A program made the position numbers and the translations under genes. The notes under the pieces were generated by a model. The model searched no databases, was not told the origin of the DNA, and saw only the letters and a list, made by a program, of their open reading frames with translations. Below are positions 34,445-47,117 of a DNA stretch of 64,000 bases, piece after piece (within the stretch, counting starts at the first letter, position 1; each line of letters opens with the position of its first letter). Source of the DNA: Schistocerca nitens (Eukaryota > Arthropoda > Insecta > Orthoptera > Acrididae); contig NC_064619.1 of the NCBI RefSeq assembly GCF_023898315.1, forward strand, positions 497,956,594 to 498,020,593, given 5' to 3'.

Positions 34445-36003
34445 CAGGGTGTCTCAAAAGAAACTTTACATTTGATGTGCCAAATAAAATAGAGGTTGAA
34501 GTCTTTTGACAAAATCTTTATTTATTATTGGAATATACAGCTTAGGAGTTTACTTCTTACAAATCATGTCATTTAACACAATCCAAATGCCAAAGGCACT
34601 CATTTAAATGACGAACAAAATTTTGCATGACGGCTCAGCATGTAGGCACTGAGATGGCTTCAATTGCTCCAGAGAAGTCAGACTATTGACATACACTTTA
34701 GATTTGACATACCAGATAATGAAAAATCAATGTGGCTCAAATCTGGACTACATGGTGGCCAATTTATGTCATTCATCCTGGAGATCAATTTGGCAGGGAA
34801 AATTTCATGAACTCGCAGTACAGTCACATTGAATGTGTGTCCTGTGGCTCCATCTTGCTGTGGCATCTTGCTCATGATCTAGTGGCTAGTATTGCTGCCT
34901 CTGGATCATGGGGTCCAGGGTTCGATCCCAGGCTGAGTTGGGGATTTTCTCTGCCTGGGGGCTGGGTGCTTGTGTTGTCCTCATCATTTCGTCATCATCA
35001 CCACCACCATTTGTGATCATGGCTAGATTGGATTGTGTAAAAAACAAATTGGACTATGTAAAAATTGGGACTTTGTATGGGTGCCGATGACCAAGCAGCT
35101 GAGCGCCCCCAAACCAAACACCATCATTATCCATCTTGCTGAAATCATGTTCTTTGGTTATAACCACGAAAGTTTTGCAATTCAGGCACCATAAAGTCAT
35201 TTAAAACTATCACATAATGTTCCAAATTCACTGTAACTCCACGACTGTTCCTGTACTCGAAAAAGTACGGGTCAATTATTTCTTGATCTGACAATGCAGC
35301 CCATACAGTAACTTTAGGTGAATGAAGAGGTTTCTAATGCTTCTGTTTAGGATTCATTGCCCTACAGTAGCAGCAATTTTGCTTATTGATGTGACTGTCT
35401 GGGTGAAAAGTAGCCTCGTCAAAAAACAAGATGATGTTAAATGAAGGGCACTCAGTCACATCATTAATGAACTGCAGTCTATGTCTGGCATCCTGAGGTT
35501 TTAATTCTTGCATCAATTGAATTTTATAAGGGTGAACTTTAAGATCTTTTTGCAGAATTTGGCGCAATGACGATGTATCCACATTTAAAGTCCTTGCATG
35601 CTTAAGAAAGGAGAGGTTAGGATCATCATGAACAGACCGATTTACACTCTCCATGGATTTGCTCATTCCTGATGACCTTGGTCACCCGGATTCTAGTTTA
35701 GCCAGTGTTGAACTGGTCTGCTCAAATGTTTTGATCCAATCCTGAGTAAGGGGAACACTTGGAGCATCACTTACATTATGCAATCCACAATCACTGAAAA
35801 ATTGCCTCTGTGCTATAGTCACTGAATCACCGTTTTTGTAAAATTCTTGCACACATAATGGATGGTCAGCTCCCGAGAAGCACTCTATGTCAACGGAATA
35901 CCTACAGGCCAAGCAAGCGACGAATGTACTCCACACTCTCCTCTGATTTTTTGCACATGCATACAGAGCTCTTCAAATATAAGCTTTCTTTTCGGACACC
36001 CTA
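34445..36003 (-). mobile_element. Tc1/mariner-superfamily element split by a SINE
   Basis: The ends AGGGTGTCTCAAAAGAAACT (left) and AGGGTGTCCGAAAAGAAAGC (right, complement) are inverted, with TA on both outer sides (34443-34444, 36004-36005). On the minus strand the transposase can be followed: a helix-turn-helix region (GDSVTIAQRQF, 35882 down), TSSLRQILQKDLKVHPYKIQL, then LFFDEATFH (first catalytic Asp) and VTVWAALSDQEII. It is then cut by a SINE at 34867-35130. It resumes with the second catalytic block, where QQDGATGHT is readable on both sides. The third block is WPPCSPDLSHIDF (PDL, with Asp in place) near 34760. Frameshifts near 35680 and elsewhere make it inactive. By motif order it belongs with the IS630-like group that has an N-terminal DUF4817-type domain. 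Confidence 0.8.
34867..35130 (+). repeat. tRNA-derived SINE inserted in a transposon
   Basis: The head has an A-box-like agtggctagtattgctgcct and a B box GGGTTCGATCC. The body gagttggggattttctctgc, the CATCATC-rich stretch and the end gagcgcccccaaaccaaaca are characteristic of a widespread arthropod SINE as I remember it. The flanking transposase reading (QQDGA) appears on both sides, consistent with insertion and a short target duplication. Confidence 0.75.
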
Positions 36004-36005
36004 TA

Positions 36006-37152
36006 TAGCCTGCTACCTTAAAATATGTCCCCCATGCTTTTAGGGCCAGTGTACAACATATCCTATGACTGTAAATTGGGGGAACGACTAACGTATTCAT
36101 AGCTCACCACCTATTAAATGTTATTATATTTCACATTTTGTTTTCATCCACAACCCATCTTCAAGATTTGTGTCATCCTAACCTCATTGTCGCAATCCCC
36201 GACATGGCTAGGACCCATCACCAGCCATCACACTTAAATATCTGCCCCTCTTACCATCTCACTTTTGCCTCTGAAATGTCTGATGCTAAATTAATAATTA
36301 TTTTGAAGAATTTGTTTAGCTCCTGACTTCAACATTACTGCCAAAAACACCCTCATGTCTCTCCTGTGCCAATGATGTTATGAGTACAAGTAAATTTTAT
36401 GGAATACACATCCTGTTTATTCCAAGAATTTAATTTATTTTTATCAAAGGATCATGCAGGTTCTTAAGATTGAATTTACAGCTTTCTATAAGTGGGACTG
36501 TCAACTATTACATGCCATCTATATCAAAGAGCTCATCTAACTTTTTTTTTTTATTGTACAACCGAGTCTGCGAGCTTTTGCAAAATATCCATTTTTCTTT
36601 ATTTCTTATCCAAATATGTTTTAACATATCTGTCCTTCATCAGAGGATCAGCGTTTTCTTATTGTATATCTTAATTCATTGTTTCTTTGGGCATAAATCA
36701 TTCATTTGTCTTGGATGGGTAGCCAATCTTTTTCTTCCCTTCATTGTTATTAACCACATACACTGTTCTAGGAAACAAACAAATTTTTCGGTTAACACAG
36801 GCTACATAACAAACATAATAGCTCAATGATGAGGGAACAGATGTACTGAAATACATTTGTGCAAATAAATTAAGAACAATCTGTTTTGTAAAAAGGGGAA
36901 AAACAGCTCTATTGCTTTAGAACATCACAAACCAAAGGCTGAATACCTAGTAATACTACTTAAGTAACAATACATGAAAATCGGCAAGATATTTCCTACC
37001 TACTTCTGCTTTACTTGGGCTACTGTTTACCAACTCCTACACTGCTATGTATATTTACAAAATCTTGAATTAAAGTTCAGCTATCCAACAAGCAGCTTCT
37101 GTACAGTATTTGAAACTGTACTATGTCTTCAAATGGAATGAAATCAGCTAAC
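36006..37152. other. no gene recognised; intron sequence
   Basis: T-rich sequence next to the donor of the 37153-37379 MOCS3 exon. The open frame at 36470-36829 (plus) is low-complexity and hydrophobic, with no recognisable domain. Confidence 0.45.
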
Positions 37153-37379
37153 CTTGTCATTGGCTCTTGATCCACAAAATTGTTCATAATCAATAAGAGT
37201 TGTAATTTTTGGTTTTTCTCCACAAACATCACAATCTGGATTCTTTTTCCTTAAGCGAACATTTCTGAATATTCCAGATGATCCATCAAATAATAACAAT
37301 CTTTGTGAGAGAACACCTGGTATCTTCAGTATTATCTTAATTGCTTCTAGTGCCTGTAACACACCAATAGCCCCAGGAA
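37153..37379 (-). CDS. MOCS3: MOCS3 internal exon (end of E1-like domain, second zinc CxxC)
   Basis: The acceptor CCTTTCCAG precedes base 37379 and the donor ACAAG|GTTAGC follows 37153. It encodes about 76 residues: [20 protein letters not shown] (conserved helix of ThiF/MoeB-type enzymes), [20 protein letters not shown], and DCDVCGEKP, whose two cysteines form the second half of the structural zinc site. The linker to the rhodanese domain follows. The first two bases complete a valine codon from the upstream exon; the donor is phase 0. Confidence 0.95.
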
Positions 37380-37894
37380 CTGGAAAGGCACAAGAAGTTT
37401 ATATTAGTACATATATAATTGCTTTAATTGCTAAATGGGAGCACAGTTGTTACTGTTAGAAGTGTTATTTAAGTATATTCACATAACTGAGATGGTAAAT
37501 TCCAACTACCATTTCAACAAATGCATATATGTAGCTTACGAATATTTTCTTGTTATCAAAGCAATTGTTTCTGAAGGTTATTTACAAATTTAGTAATCAC
37601 AAAACACACACTTTTATCATAATGAATTAAGATTAAAAGATGCAAAATATCAGTCCAAATTCACAGAACAGAAAACTTATGTTAGGTGCCTGAATGGATC
37701 AACCAGCGAATGTTTCTGAATCATATGTGCACCATAAGAAACCTACGCAAACATAAGAAGAACCATAAATTGATTCACATAAATTTTATGTATCAGTATT
37801 ACATACTATTAAATACATAAATAAAACATGACTGTTAGAAGGATTTCGATTCTTTTGACCTGTCATGCCATGTGATTCTTTGTGAGTAGCCCCC

Positions 37895-37897
37895 GCA

Positions 37898-37941
<44 letters not shown>

Positions 37942-37961
37942 GTGTGTGTGTGTGTGTGTTT
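37895..37961. repeat. compound (CT)n/(GT)n microsatellite
   Basis: About 20 CT units followed by about 9 GT units. Confidence 0.92.
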
Positions 37962-37965
37962 TGAG

Positions 37966-39139
37966 AGTATGTTCACATTTTTGTGAAGTATGTTAATGCA
38001 TTGTAGGCAAAATGGTAGAATAATACAAAGAATGTTTTTGGAAAAAAAATGTCAGCAAAGGAGTATCTGTTAGGACAGTTGTCGAGCATATGACTTCCTC
38101 TTGGGTTGGTCACAGAAGCATGGTTGAGAAGAGTCCTCTGCAATAGTCTGTCTTTATTTCTACTATAAGCTGTTTCGCAGAACTGATGAACACTTTCAAT
38201 TAATATTATGGAATCAAGCTTTTGATAAGTGTACTCATAATATTTACCTAAAATGTTTGTAAGATGTTTATATGAAGGAGATATACTAGCCCAAAATTCA
38301 TTCCCAACTTAAGTTATCAGCAAAATTAAAGAAGTTGATGAGTTGGATCACTGGGAATATGACGTATCCATCGTCAATTTGATGATCATTACAATACAAT
38401 GTGATTAGCAAAGCCATCAGAAAAGGTCAATAACCAACAAAATGACTATGATGAGTGTACGAGTAACTGAAGCTTGCATCACACTGCAATGAGTAAATCT
38501 GAACTCACTGATGTTAAGGAAACTATTTTTAAATATATTATGGATTATAAAACCTTGAAGTCAAGATCACAAACAAATTTTATTGTAATTACTAGTTTCA
38601 GCTACACATAAGCTATCTTCCCATCATAAAAAAGAAACTTGATTAGTGCAACTGCCATTGACACTGTCATAAAATTTTGAGCGATAATATTCTTACACTT
38701 TTGTGTAGTAGGAAATTAAATTTCTAACTGTGTGTACATAAACCACAAAATCTATTGTAGGCAATGTAATAGTAGACGTCACCTAAAATGGCTAGTACTG
38801 AGGAAAATAAAAACATTTTGGTTCGAGCAGAATCATCTTTAAGCCATGTTATTAATGATTATAGCAACGTCAGAAAATGAGTTACACATCATACCACACT
38901 AAGACCATCATGTAAGATGAGTGGCACCTTGTCAGATAGGATACATGTTGCGAGTTTCCTGCAGATAAAGTTCTGCTGTGAAACGAATAACAGGTGCATT
39001 ACAGTGTCCAAGTGAAACAGCACAGCAACTGGAAACATACTCCAAAACTGAAGTACATGGGCCAGTAAGATTCTTGAGAGCAAAACATCTAAATTGCACT
39101 GCAAAATTTCGGCAGTATAAGGAGCAAATGCAATGTCAT
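37966..39139. other. no gene recognised; intron sequence
   Basis: AT-rich intron DNA. A possible old interspersed repeat lies at 38560-38660, but I cannot assign it. Confidence 0.4.
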
Positions 39140-39375
39140 ATCCTGCCACAGTGAAATGATGCCAACAATTTCACCAGGGCCATGCAGACATGGGTGATGC
39201 TGATCGGGAAAGACAACCAATAACAGCAACCACAGAAGACAATGTCCATGCAACCAAGGAAAAACATCTGAGAAAAGAGATTTTCTGACAATGAAGACAT
39301 CCACACAGCAGATCTCAGATGGCTCCATGACCAAGGAGCAGATTTCTATCATTGAGGAATTGAATAATAGCTAGA
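39140..39375 (+). mobile_element. small mariner transposase remnant
   Basis: The plus strand near 39308-39353 reads TADLRWLHDQGADFYH, which resembles the C-terminal xxWLxxQxxDFYxxGI block of mariner transposases. Sequence just upstream (39180-39240) could be the GRPxTxTTxxNV helix-turn-helix segment. This would be an internally deleted copy. Confidence 0.45.
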
Positions 39376-40636
39376 ATGTTCTGACCATTGTTTAAAGACA
39401 GTTGGTTATTATGTTGAAAATTAGTGTTTTGTATCTGGGTCACTTTGTAGTACACCATTCAACAAAAGTTACTTGGTCTGCTATAACAATTATATTTTGT
39501 GAAGTCAATTTTTCAATCACTGTTCAATTCAATTGCACTCCAGTCTCTAATCATCAATGATGAATGAACAATGTTGTGTTAGCAAAAATTTTGTAAATTA
39601 TTAATAAGGGCAAGAAGAGGCCTAAAGAAATAAAAATATTGAGGAAACAACTAGTGGGAGTTGAGGATATTAAGGAAAATAACAAAAAGTTGAGGGAAGC
39701 TTTCCATGATCTGGAAACAGAACTCCCTGTTCTATTCAAATGACAGCATGTAGAGCTCCAAAATGCATTTTAATGTAAACTTAATGGATTCAAAGGTGTG
39801 GTCAATGAAATGAAAAACAAAAGTTCTGAGTAATGCAAAAAGAAAGACAGTGTAATATAAAATCCGCCAAAAAGATAGAAAGATCACTAATCTGAAGACA
39901 TGTGAAATACAGGTAAGAGCATGCTCTTTAAGTTGTTAGACACCACACAAGCATAATACGATGAACACAAAAGACGATTGTCAAACTTAATTCAGTTGCC
40001 AATACTGGTATGAACATGTGACAATTTCTGAAATTTAAACAAGGTTGAGACATATTAGGAGTTCTATATACAAACAATTTAAAAAATGCCTTTTCAAGAA
40101 CATGTTTGGAGTAAAAAAAAATAAAAAATAAAAAAAATGTGTGTTTTAGTTGTATGAAGGATGCAGCACACACAAAAACTCGAGATTGACAAATCTAACG
40201 CAGCAACAAATCTGTGAAGCAGTTATTTAAGAATGTCATGTGAAAAACTAAGTCATCATAATCAAGAACTTGTATGACTATTTTATGATCAACATGAGAA
40301 AAATCATACACACTGCACAGAAAAAACGAAGTGATTTTGGAACTATTTTGACTCTTCTGCAACTTTCTCTGTAGACCATGACTGAGTCATCAACAAACTC
40401 AAACTTAGCTCAGGTGATAGCTGAACAAGCTTACATCTGGTTCATGGCTAACATTTAGTGTCACTCTCCCAAAGACTAATACTTGGGTGATGCAATTAAA
40501 AGTAGCCTGCCTCCCCCTTGAATGACAATGCAATATTTCGAGTTCTGAAATAGAATAAATAGTTACAACAGTGGACAGTTTTATGTGACAATCGATTGTT
40601 AGCATTCTTCTTTCAGCATTTCAGTTTATTTTATAA
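39376..40636. other. no gene recognised; intron sequence
   Basis: AT-rich DNA with scattered stops; no motif I can name. Confidence 0.4.
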
Positions 40637-40669
40637 GTGAAGTTAGAATTTCTCTTTGTGGTCCGCAAA

Positions 40670-41640
40670 ATGACTTACTCGATAGAAGAAAGAATTGAAA
40701 TTGTGGAAGGATATGGGAAAACAGATTCAGTTAAGAAAACTTGCAAAATTTTTGGGGTCAAGTATCTGCATAGAGGACTACCAGCAAAGACGGAAATACA
40801 GAGTCTGTATAAAAGTTGGTGCACTTATGAATCTGTGCAAACTGTAAAACGACACAGAATTCCTTCAGTTTGCATACCAGAAGTTATTGCAGACATTTGC
40901 TGAAAAATTATTCAGAGCTCAAAGAAGTCTACACATATATTGGCCCAACAGATGTATGTAAGTAGCCGTTACCAGCAGATATTGAAAATCCTTAATTTGA
41001 AGCCATACCGTGTGATGGAAGTGCAGAAATTATGGGAGGTTGACAGTGAGAAATGTATAGATTATGGAATGTGGCTTTTGAATATCATCAACGATGGTTT
41101 GTTAAACCCTTTCTGTTACAGCATGGGTGACAAAGCATGGTTTCATCTTTCTGGTCATGTGAATTCACAGAACACAAGCTACTGGGCAATGGAGAGGTCT
41201 AATACTGTGAGTCAGCAACCACTTCACGATGAAACAAACAGCGTTTAGTGTGGTGTACCAGAAACATTTGGGTCAGACTGATATTTTTTGATAATACTCT
41301 CAACATGGTTGCATGTATGGAAATTTTAGATAAATTTTGTACACAACTCACTGAATACGAAAGAGAAAACTGATTCTTCCAGCAAGATGGGCAAAATGCC
41401 ACACATCTAAGGTACCTCTGGAATGAGTCCATGATGTCTTCACTGAGGAACAAACTGTCAGCAAACATTTATGGTCACCATGTTTGGTGGATCTAATGAC
41501 ATTTGATTTCTTCCTATGGAGGCACTTGAAGAGCAAGGTATATTAAATAAATCCATACAAAATACAGGTATTACAAGACATCATCTGTGAAGTTGCTGAC
41601 AAATGTATTTTTCATTGTAAATAAATGGTAAGTCCATTTC
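40670..41640 (+). pseudogene. Tc1/mariner-superfamily transposase relic (DUF4817-like N-terminus)
   Basis: The frame from 40670 begins MTYSIEERIEIVEGYGKTDS, the typical opening of this transposase group (Y-x-x-E-E-R-x-x-I-V-E). After a stop near 40900 it resumes with ILKILNLKPYRVMEVQKL and DKAWFHLSGHVNSQNTSYWA near 41133, matching the catalytic region around the first Asp. Later blocks are in other frames: FQQDGQNATHL-like near 41378 and LMTFDFFLW-like near 41495. A possible right end, ttgcaccacccggtatta, lies near 41701. Inactive; related to, but distinct from, the element at 34445-36003. Confidence 0.75.
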
Positions 41641-41719
41641 AGCTCTTTCTGTCTGTAATTTCACTGCATTCCTTTTTTATTTTCGTGGGCTATTTTCATT
41701 TGCACCACCCGGTATTATG

Positions 41720-42909
41720 TGATTTCATTCAAGCAAAAATGACCCGCTAACACCAGAAGCTGACATTATGGTCATACATTGAATCATGCTGGCCCAGGAG
41801 AGAGGGTGCTCCTCTTCACACTCGTGTGCAAGTAGTGACGGCTACTCATTAGATGGTTCTATTGCATAAATTCTACACACAGGCAAGCTGCTTAAACACC
41901 CCTACCTGCATCCATTTGGCTGAGGAGTATGCTATGACCTGGATACAAGACTGCCTGCATTTCAGCCACTTTCCAACCTGTGTCTGTGCCTACTTAGCTG
42001 CTCCAGGCATGCACATGAGCTGAAATGACTTACACTACATCAAATAATATGTGTAAGGTTCCTTGTGTCCAGCTGCATTACATGTTAAAATGGAGTCATC
42101 ACATAAATTAATCAGAGAGCTCTGTTTGGCATGTTTTGTCATAGAAGTGTCTCTCACTATGCTGATCTAAAACAAGAATGTTGGATTATTTTACATCTTT
42201 CTGTGGTTAGCTGTAAGTTGGTGCAATGTTTACTGCCACTATGTGGAAGTAGTAACTGCATTTTCTGTCCAGTGATTTGAATGTGACACCATTTTTACCA
42301 CAGTTTTTTCGGGTGCTCAATTTAATTTGGATCAATATTTTTGTTTATTTCTAGCTTAATGATGTCCAAAATGTTTTAGACTTATTTCTTGAGTGTTTTA
42401 TTTTTTAACATATAATATGTTCAAATTTTTTGACAGTAGTATTTTACAATACTGGTGGTAATGGAGTTGCAGCACTTAACAACCATTTGTCCTCTGAATT
42501 ATGTAAGCAGATATCAGAAGTGTTTTCAAATGTAGACTAAAGACATTTCTCTTTAACAACTCTTTAAACATCACAGAGGAATTCTTGAACAGAAATATTT
42601 AGCCACTGATATAGAAAAAACTGTAAATGTCCAGCATGTAGCTAAATAAATATTTTTTCATCATCTCAAATACGTATTCCTGCTTATGTTCAGCTGACAT
42701 GTTCCACATCATAACATTTATTGTTAATATGTTCTATGCACAACATAATTAACTTTTCCATCCTAGCACACAATACTTTAACACCAGAAATTATCCAATC
42801 TTTGTAACTGTTTGTGGTTAATTTTGTTTGTTTTAGGAAGAAACAAGACATGATGAAATAGGAATATGTTTATAAAAGAGTTGAGTTTTCCATCTAGCTT
42901 TTTCCTTTA
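41720..42909. other. no gene recognised; intron sequence
   Basis: AT-rich DNA, no assignable motif. Confidence 0.4.
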
Positions 42910-42911
42910 TA

Positions 42912-43350
42912 CATCTACATCTACATCCATATTCCGCAAGCCACCTGACGGTGTGTGGCGGAGGGTACTTTGAGTACCTATATTGGTTCTGCCTTCTATT
43001 CCAGTCTCGCATTGTTCGTGGAAAGAAAGATTGTCAGTATGCCTCTGTATGGGCTCTAATCTCTCTGATTTTATCCTCATGGTCTCTTCGCGAGATATAC
43101 ATAGGAGGGAGCTTGACTCCTCGGTGAAGGTATGTTCTCGAAACTTCAACAAAAGCCCATACCGAGCTACTGAGCGTCTCTCTTGCAGAGTGGATGGAGT
43201 TTATCTATCATCTCCGTAACACTTTCACGATTACTAAATGATCCTGTAATGAAGCGTGCTGCTCTCCATTGGATCTTCTCTATCTCTTCTATCAACCCTA
43301 TCTGGTACGGATACCTGATGTTCTTCCTGTAGTCTATACCTAATCAATGT
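42912..43350 (-). mobile_element. LINE 3' fragment with GTAGAT tail, reverse orientation
   Basis: On the plus strand it starts acatctacatctacatccat and continues attccgcaagccacctgacg, the reverse complement of the element end at 52905-52945. Minus-strand reading gives fragments of the same C-terminal RT protein. It is 5'-truncated near 43350 (ggatacctgatgttctt). Confidence 0.75.
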
Positions 43351-44239
43351 GATTGAAGCATTGCTTATGATACTATGACACGCAAATTTTCTTCTATTAT
43401 CTGTAGCTAACTGATTAGGATATTTTTATTGTTAACATTTAACTTTCATGGGCAGATAAATCACTAAGTACTGGTTTACATCTACATCAAAGAAGATTAC
43501 TGGGTCTAAAAACATTCTGTCAATAGCTGTTGCACTATGTCCTTCAATTCTCATAGGAAATTTTACTGTTGCAAATGGTTAAAAGCTGGAATCAATATTA
43601 AAATACAGGCATATGATGATGCTCCAGGTTAGTTCACGTATCTTTATAGAAAATGTCTCTAGATGCTATATGAAGCCAAAAATAGACAGTTCTATGTGCT
43701 TGTGTGTCCTGATCGCCAATTTCAGTGCAGTATTCAAAGAGCCATCTAACGTATTAGTGTAAAGCGCCTACGACTCTCTCTCTCTCTTCCCCCCCCCCCC
43801 CCCCCCATATACAGCCTCTCCTTCACCATTTCTTCTTCTTGGTTTTAGAGTAGTAATATTAACTGTCCAATTTCAGTGATTTTCATTTGATATTCTGATA
43901 CACACAACTCACTGCTGACATTCCAATGTGTCCAATCAATTTTCCTGTAAAACTATGAGAAGTTAATCCTTTTTATTACCAAGGCTTCTTATGGTTTTAT
44001 GAAAAGCATTAAACGCATTTCCTTTAATATTCATGGCTTGGCTTTGTTCAAGCTGTAGTACAGCACTGTTTACACCATAACTCTATGCATTCTGTAATTA
44101 CTTCCCAAAAATCGAAACAGTTTACAGATGAAGTTCCAACATATAGTGTCTAGTGGACACAATACTTCAGTAATCATACATATTGTTCATGTCATGTGGA
44201 CTACAGAACTGACCACCTGGCGGCACAAGGTCAACTTAC
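43351..44239. other. no gene recognised; contains a CT/poly-C tract
   Basis: Intron DNA; CTCTCT followed by a run of about 17 C at 43775-43806. No gene seen. Confidence 0.45.
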
Positions 44240-45000
44240 ATCCCCTTGCCCATGGACAGCTTTGCATGCAGTCCTAGCCTGATAACATGCACTGGGAGCC
44301 AAAGAGGTGAGTGTGGCTGATGACATCCAGTAGGGTGACCCAGATGCAGCAGTGTGAACGTAGGCACCCTGGCTGCCCTGGTTCCAAGCCCTGTTGAGAC
44401 AATAGCTGCAGTTCCAGATGATAAGATTTTGCCTGGAACATATTTTGATAGCTTCTCTAAGGATGCCAACACAATATTTTCATATTTGTAGTAACATCCT
44501 TATGTGTTCATATTCCATCACATGTGTCTGGGATAAGAAGTTTCTTGTGACTCCTGATTTGTTAGGATACATCAACCTAGTGTGCTGCTGGTGTTCTATG
44601 CATTGACCTTTGATGGTGCACATTGTTTGTCCAATATGTCTCGCCACATTGGCATGTTAACTTTTGTAAGCTGAGGTCATCTTTGAAACACCCCAGTAAT
44701 GTCCACATTTTATTGAACAAGCAGAAGACTCAGCGGTTTTTGATGATTTGTTTGATTTTTCTCACTAGCACATCAAAATGTTTATAAAGGTTATGGCTGT
44801 ATCTTTCTCTGTAACTTCACAGGGCATCAGCTTCAGGATACACTGCTCTTCATCCAGCTCGTCTTCCAGCAGCATCACTTCCCAAATGTACAATGTTGAC
44901 ATTCCTCTCACTGAGTGCAGTTTTTGACAGTTTTGTGGCAGTTTGCACAGTTGTCCATTTACCACCACTAAAGCCTACACAGTACCAATTTCAGAAGAAC
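44240..45000 (-). mobile_element. possible Penelope-like remnant (GIY-YIG C-terminus)
   Basis: On the minus strand near 44650-44520 the sequence reads HIGQTMCTIKGQCIEHQQH, then RLMYPNKSGVTRNFL and VMEYEHI. This resembles the end of the GIY-YIG nuclease of Penelope-like elements (YIGQT...R..EH...). Upstream minus-strand pieces are too decayed to assign. It is not the same copy type as the one at 48293-49126. Confidence 0.45.
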
Positions 45001-45929
45001 TGGTATTGAATTTGTCCAATGAATCTGTTCTTCTCATGAGGGAGTAGGAAAAGTAATCCTTGACTGAGCAAACAGGGAGGACAAGTTACATGAGGCAATG
45101 ATTTTTACTGCAGGTCATGGCATTTGGCCACTGCAGTTTGACTGAAACAATGTCCTGGTGAAATATCTCCTCCTCACACAACATATAGAACAGTTTGAGA
45201 ACTGTTCTGTGTTCAAATGGCTTGTAAAGGTTTTATAATGTGTCCTGTTCCTGTTTGCATTCTTTCTGGTACAACCTCAAAGATCAGCAGCTACTGTTTT
45301 CCTGGCTGAAATCTCTGTCTTTTCAGAAAACATTCCCCAAGTCCAATCTACTATTCTGATTAGAATTGAAATTTGTAGCATTCATTAAGCAAGGAACATT
45401 TTCCTCAGCACTATTTCATACAGATATTAACGTCTACATCTCCATCTATCTTTCAAGTATATTATATGAAGCTTCCATAGCAACAAAATTAATTTTTAAA
45501 ACTTTTCAGGCATTTTAATGGGCATGTGATGTGACTTCCACATGCAAGTCTTCCGGCACTTTGTCCATAATGGCCATTATTTGTGCAGCTCGTGAACTTT
45601 AAATAGGAATTTTTAATCACTAAACAGAAGTCTTCTTTATGTTTTTGTAATGTACACTTCAGAATATAATCACAGAAAAACATGATTTAAGCATGGCTGG
45701 AAGTCAACAAAATGTTGGTAGAACATCTCAGGCTGTAAAGCAATAGGGTTAGCATTACTTGAGATATACGAGACTAATGGCTACCATAAAATTTGTAGTT
45801 TGTTACACATGTTGCAATTCTATGTGGTGTAATCACAAAGTTTTAATTACCACAACAAAAAAATCAATGTGTGATCCTGACACATAGTGATAATGTTACT
45901 CCTACATATAGTCATGCTTCAACACATTT
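45001..45929. other. no gene recognised; intron sequence
   Basis: AT-rich DNA. A short pyrimidine stretch near 45430-45460 could be another old LINE tail, but this is weak. Confidence 0.4.
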
Positions 45930-46870
45930 TTCCTAACTGTGGATTACTTGGTGGATATTTCTGTTGTAGCAATCTGCATTTTCACTGTGCAGAAAACAAT
46001 CCATCTTGTCAAAAGTTGCCTCACTGTTGTTCTGAAAATGTCTGCTATGCAATGGTCTTTTCACCTGAGGGAGGAGGAAGAAATCAAGAGAATACAAGGG
46101 GATAGGTGTGGGATGTACTGGGTCCGGTGTAGAATGAGATGGAACATTGCCATAGAACAAAAAACACCCTCTAAGGCAGCTTCTCATGACACTTTGCCCT
46201 GTCAGTTTTCCATAACCTTGTCAGGAGATTTCAGTAATATGCTCCTGTGATGGTATGTCTCCTGCAAGCATAATCCATTAACATTACACCATGACAATTC
46301 GAAAAGATCGCTCAGTATCAGCTTTCGTGATAATGTTGGGTCTTTGCCTTTTTTGGCAGAGGTAAATCCGCATGTTTCCACTCCTTCGTTGTGAGGCTCA
46401 TAGTGATACACCCAACACCTGTCCATGGTGATTAGGTGGCTAAAGAAGCCACCTGGACCGGCCTGACACAGCTGCAATAATTCTGCTGCTGCCTTGGTTT
46501 GTTGGGCATTTTTAGTGGGTGTAAGCAGTCATGGAACCCTTCATTTAAAATGGCTGGCAAGTTGTTGACACCTTTTTCACTTTTTTCACTATCTTCTCAA
46601 TTCTGGTGTGCTGGGCCTCTGCTTATCTTGCAATTCCTGTTTCTTCACAGAGAGATCGTCTTCCATTTTGTTCAACATCGTTCATACTTGTTTGATCAGA
46701 CTGGATGCTTGCATGTCACCTGTCTCCACTTTGACATATGACGGTGCACTGTTGCTGTACACTTCTAAGGGTTGCAAAGTGCTCCACTTTATCACAGTGC
46801 TGCACCATTTTTGTTTGTCTCCACTAGCAGCATGCTATGGTAGTATGGTACTGGGATTTTGATGTGTATC
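45930..46870 (-). pseudogene. mariner-like transposase relic
   Basis: The minus strand from about 46470 reads FFSHLITMDRCWVYHYEPHN, the region of the first catalytic Asp (usually TGDESWVYGYDPET). Near 46130-46040 there is DFFLLPQVKRPLHSRHF (usually DFFLFPKLKRPLKGRRF), the block after the third Asp. Segments between are deleted or shifted. Upstream, to 46870, a few helix-turn-helix-like residues remain. It is only about 250 bases from a MOCS3 exon. Confidence 0.7.
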
Positions 46871-47117
46871 AGGACTGCAGACTTGTACATGAAAGGAAAC
46901 AAAAAATAATTACATAACTCTTTTACATGATAATTAAAACTTCGTGATTACCCATATGTACAATAATTACCAAAAATTTTTTGTGCGGTAAATTATGGGT
47001 GTCAATTAGTGCATAACACAATTTTTGATCATTTAGCTGCTTAACATATTATGTTACTTTATCTGACAGGTCTTTGGATACAAATCTTCAATCAAAAGTA
47101 GATTATGTGCATACAAC

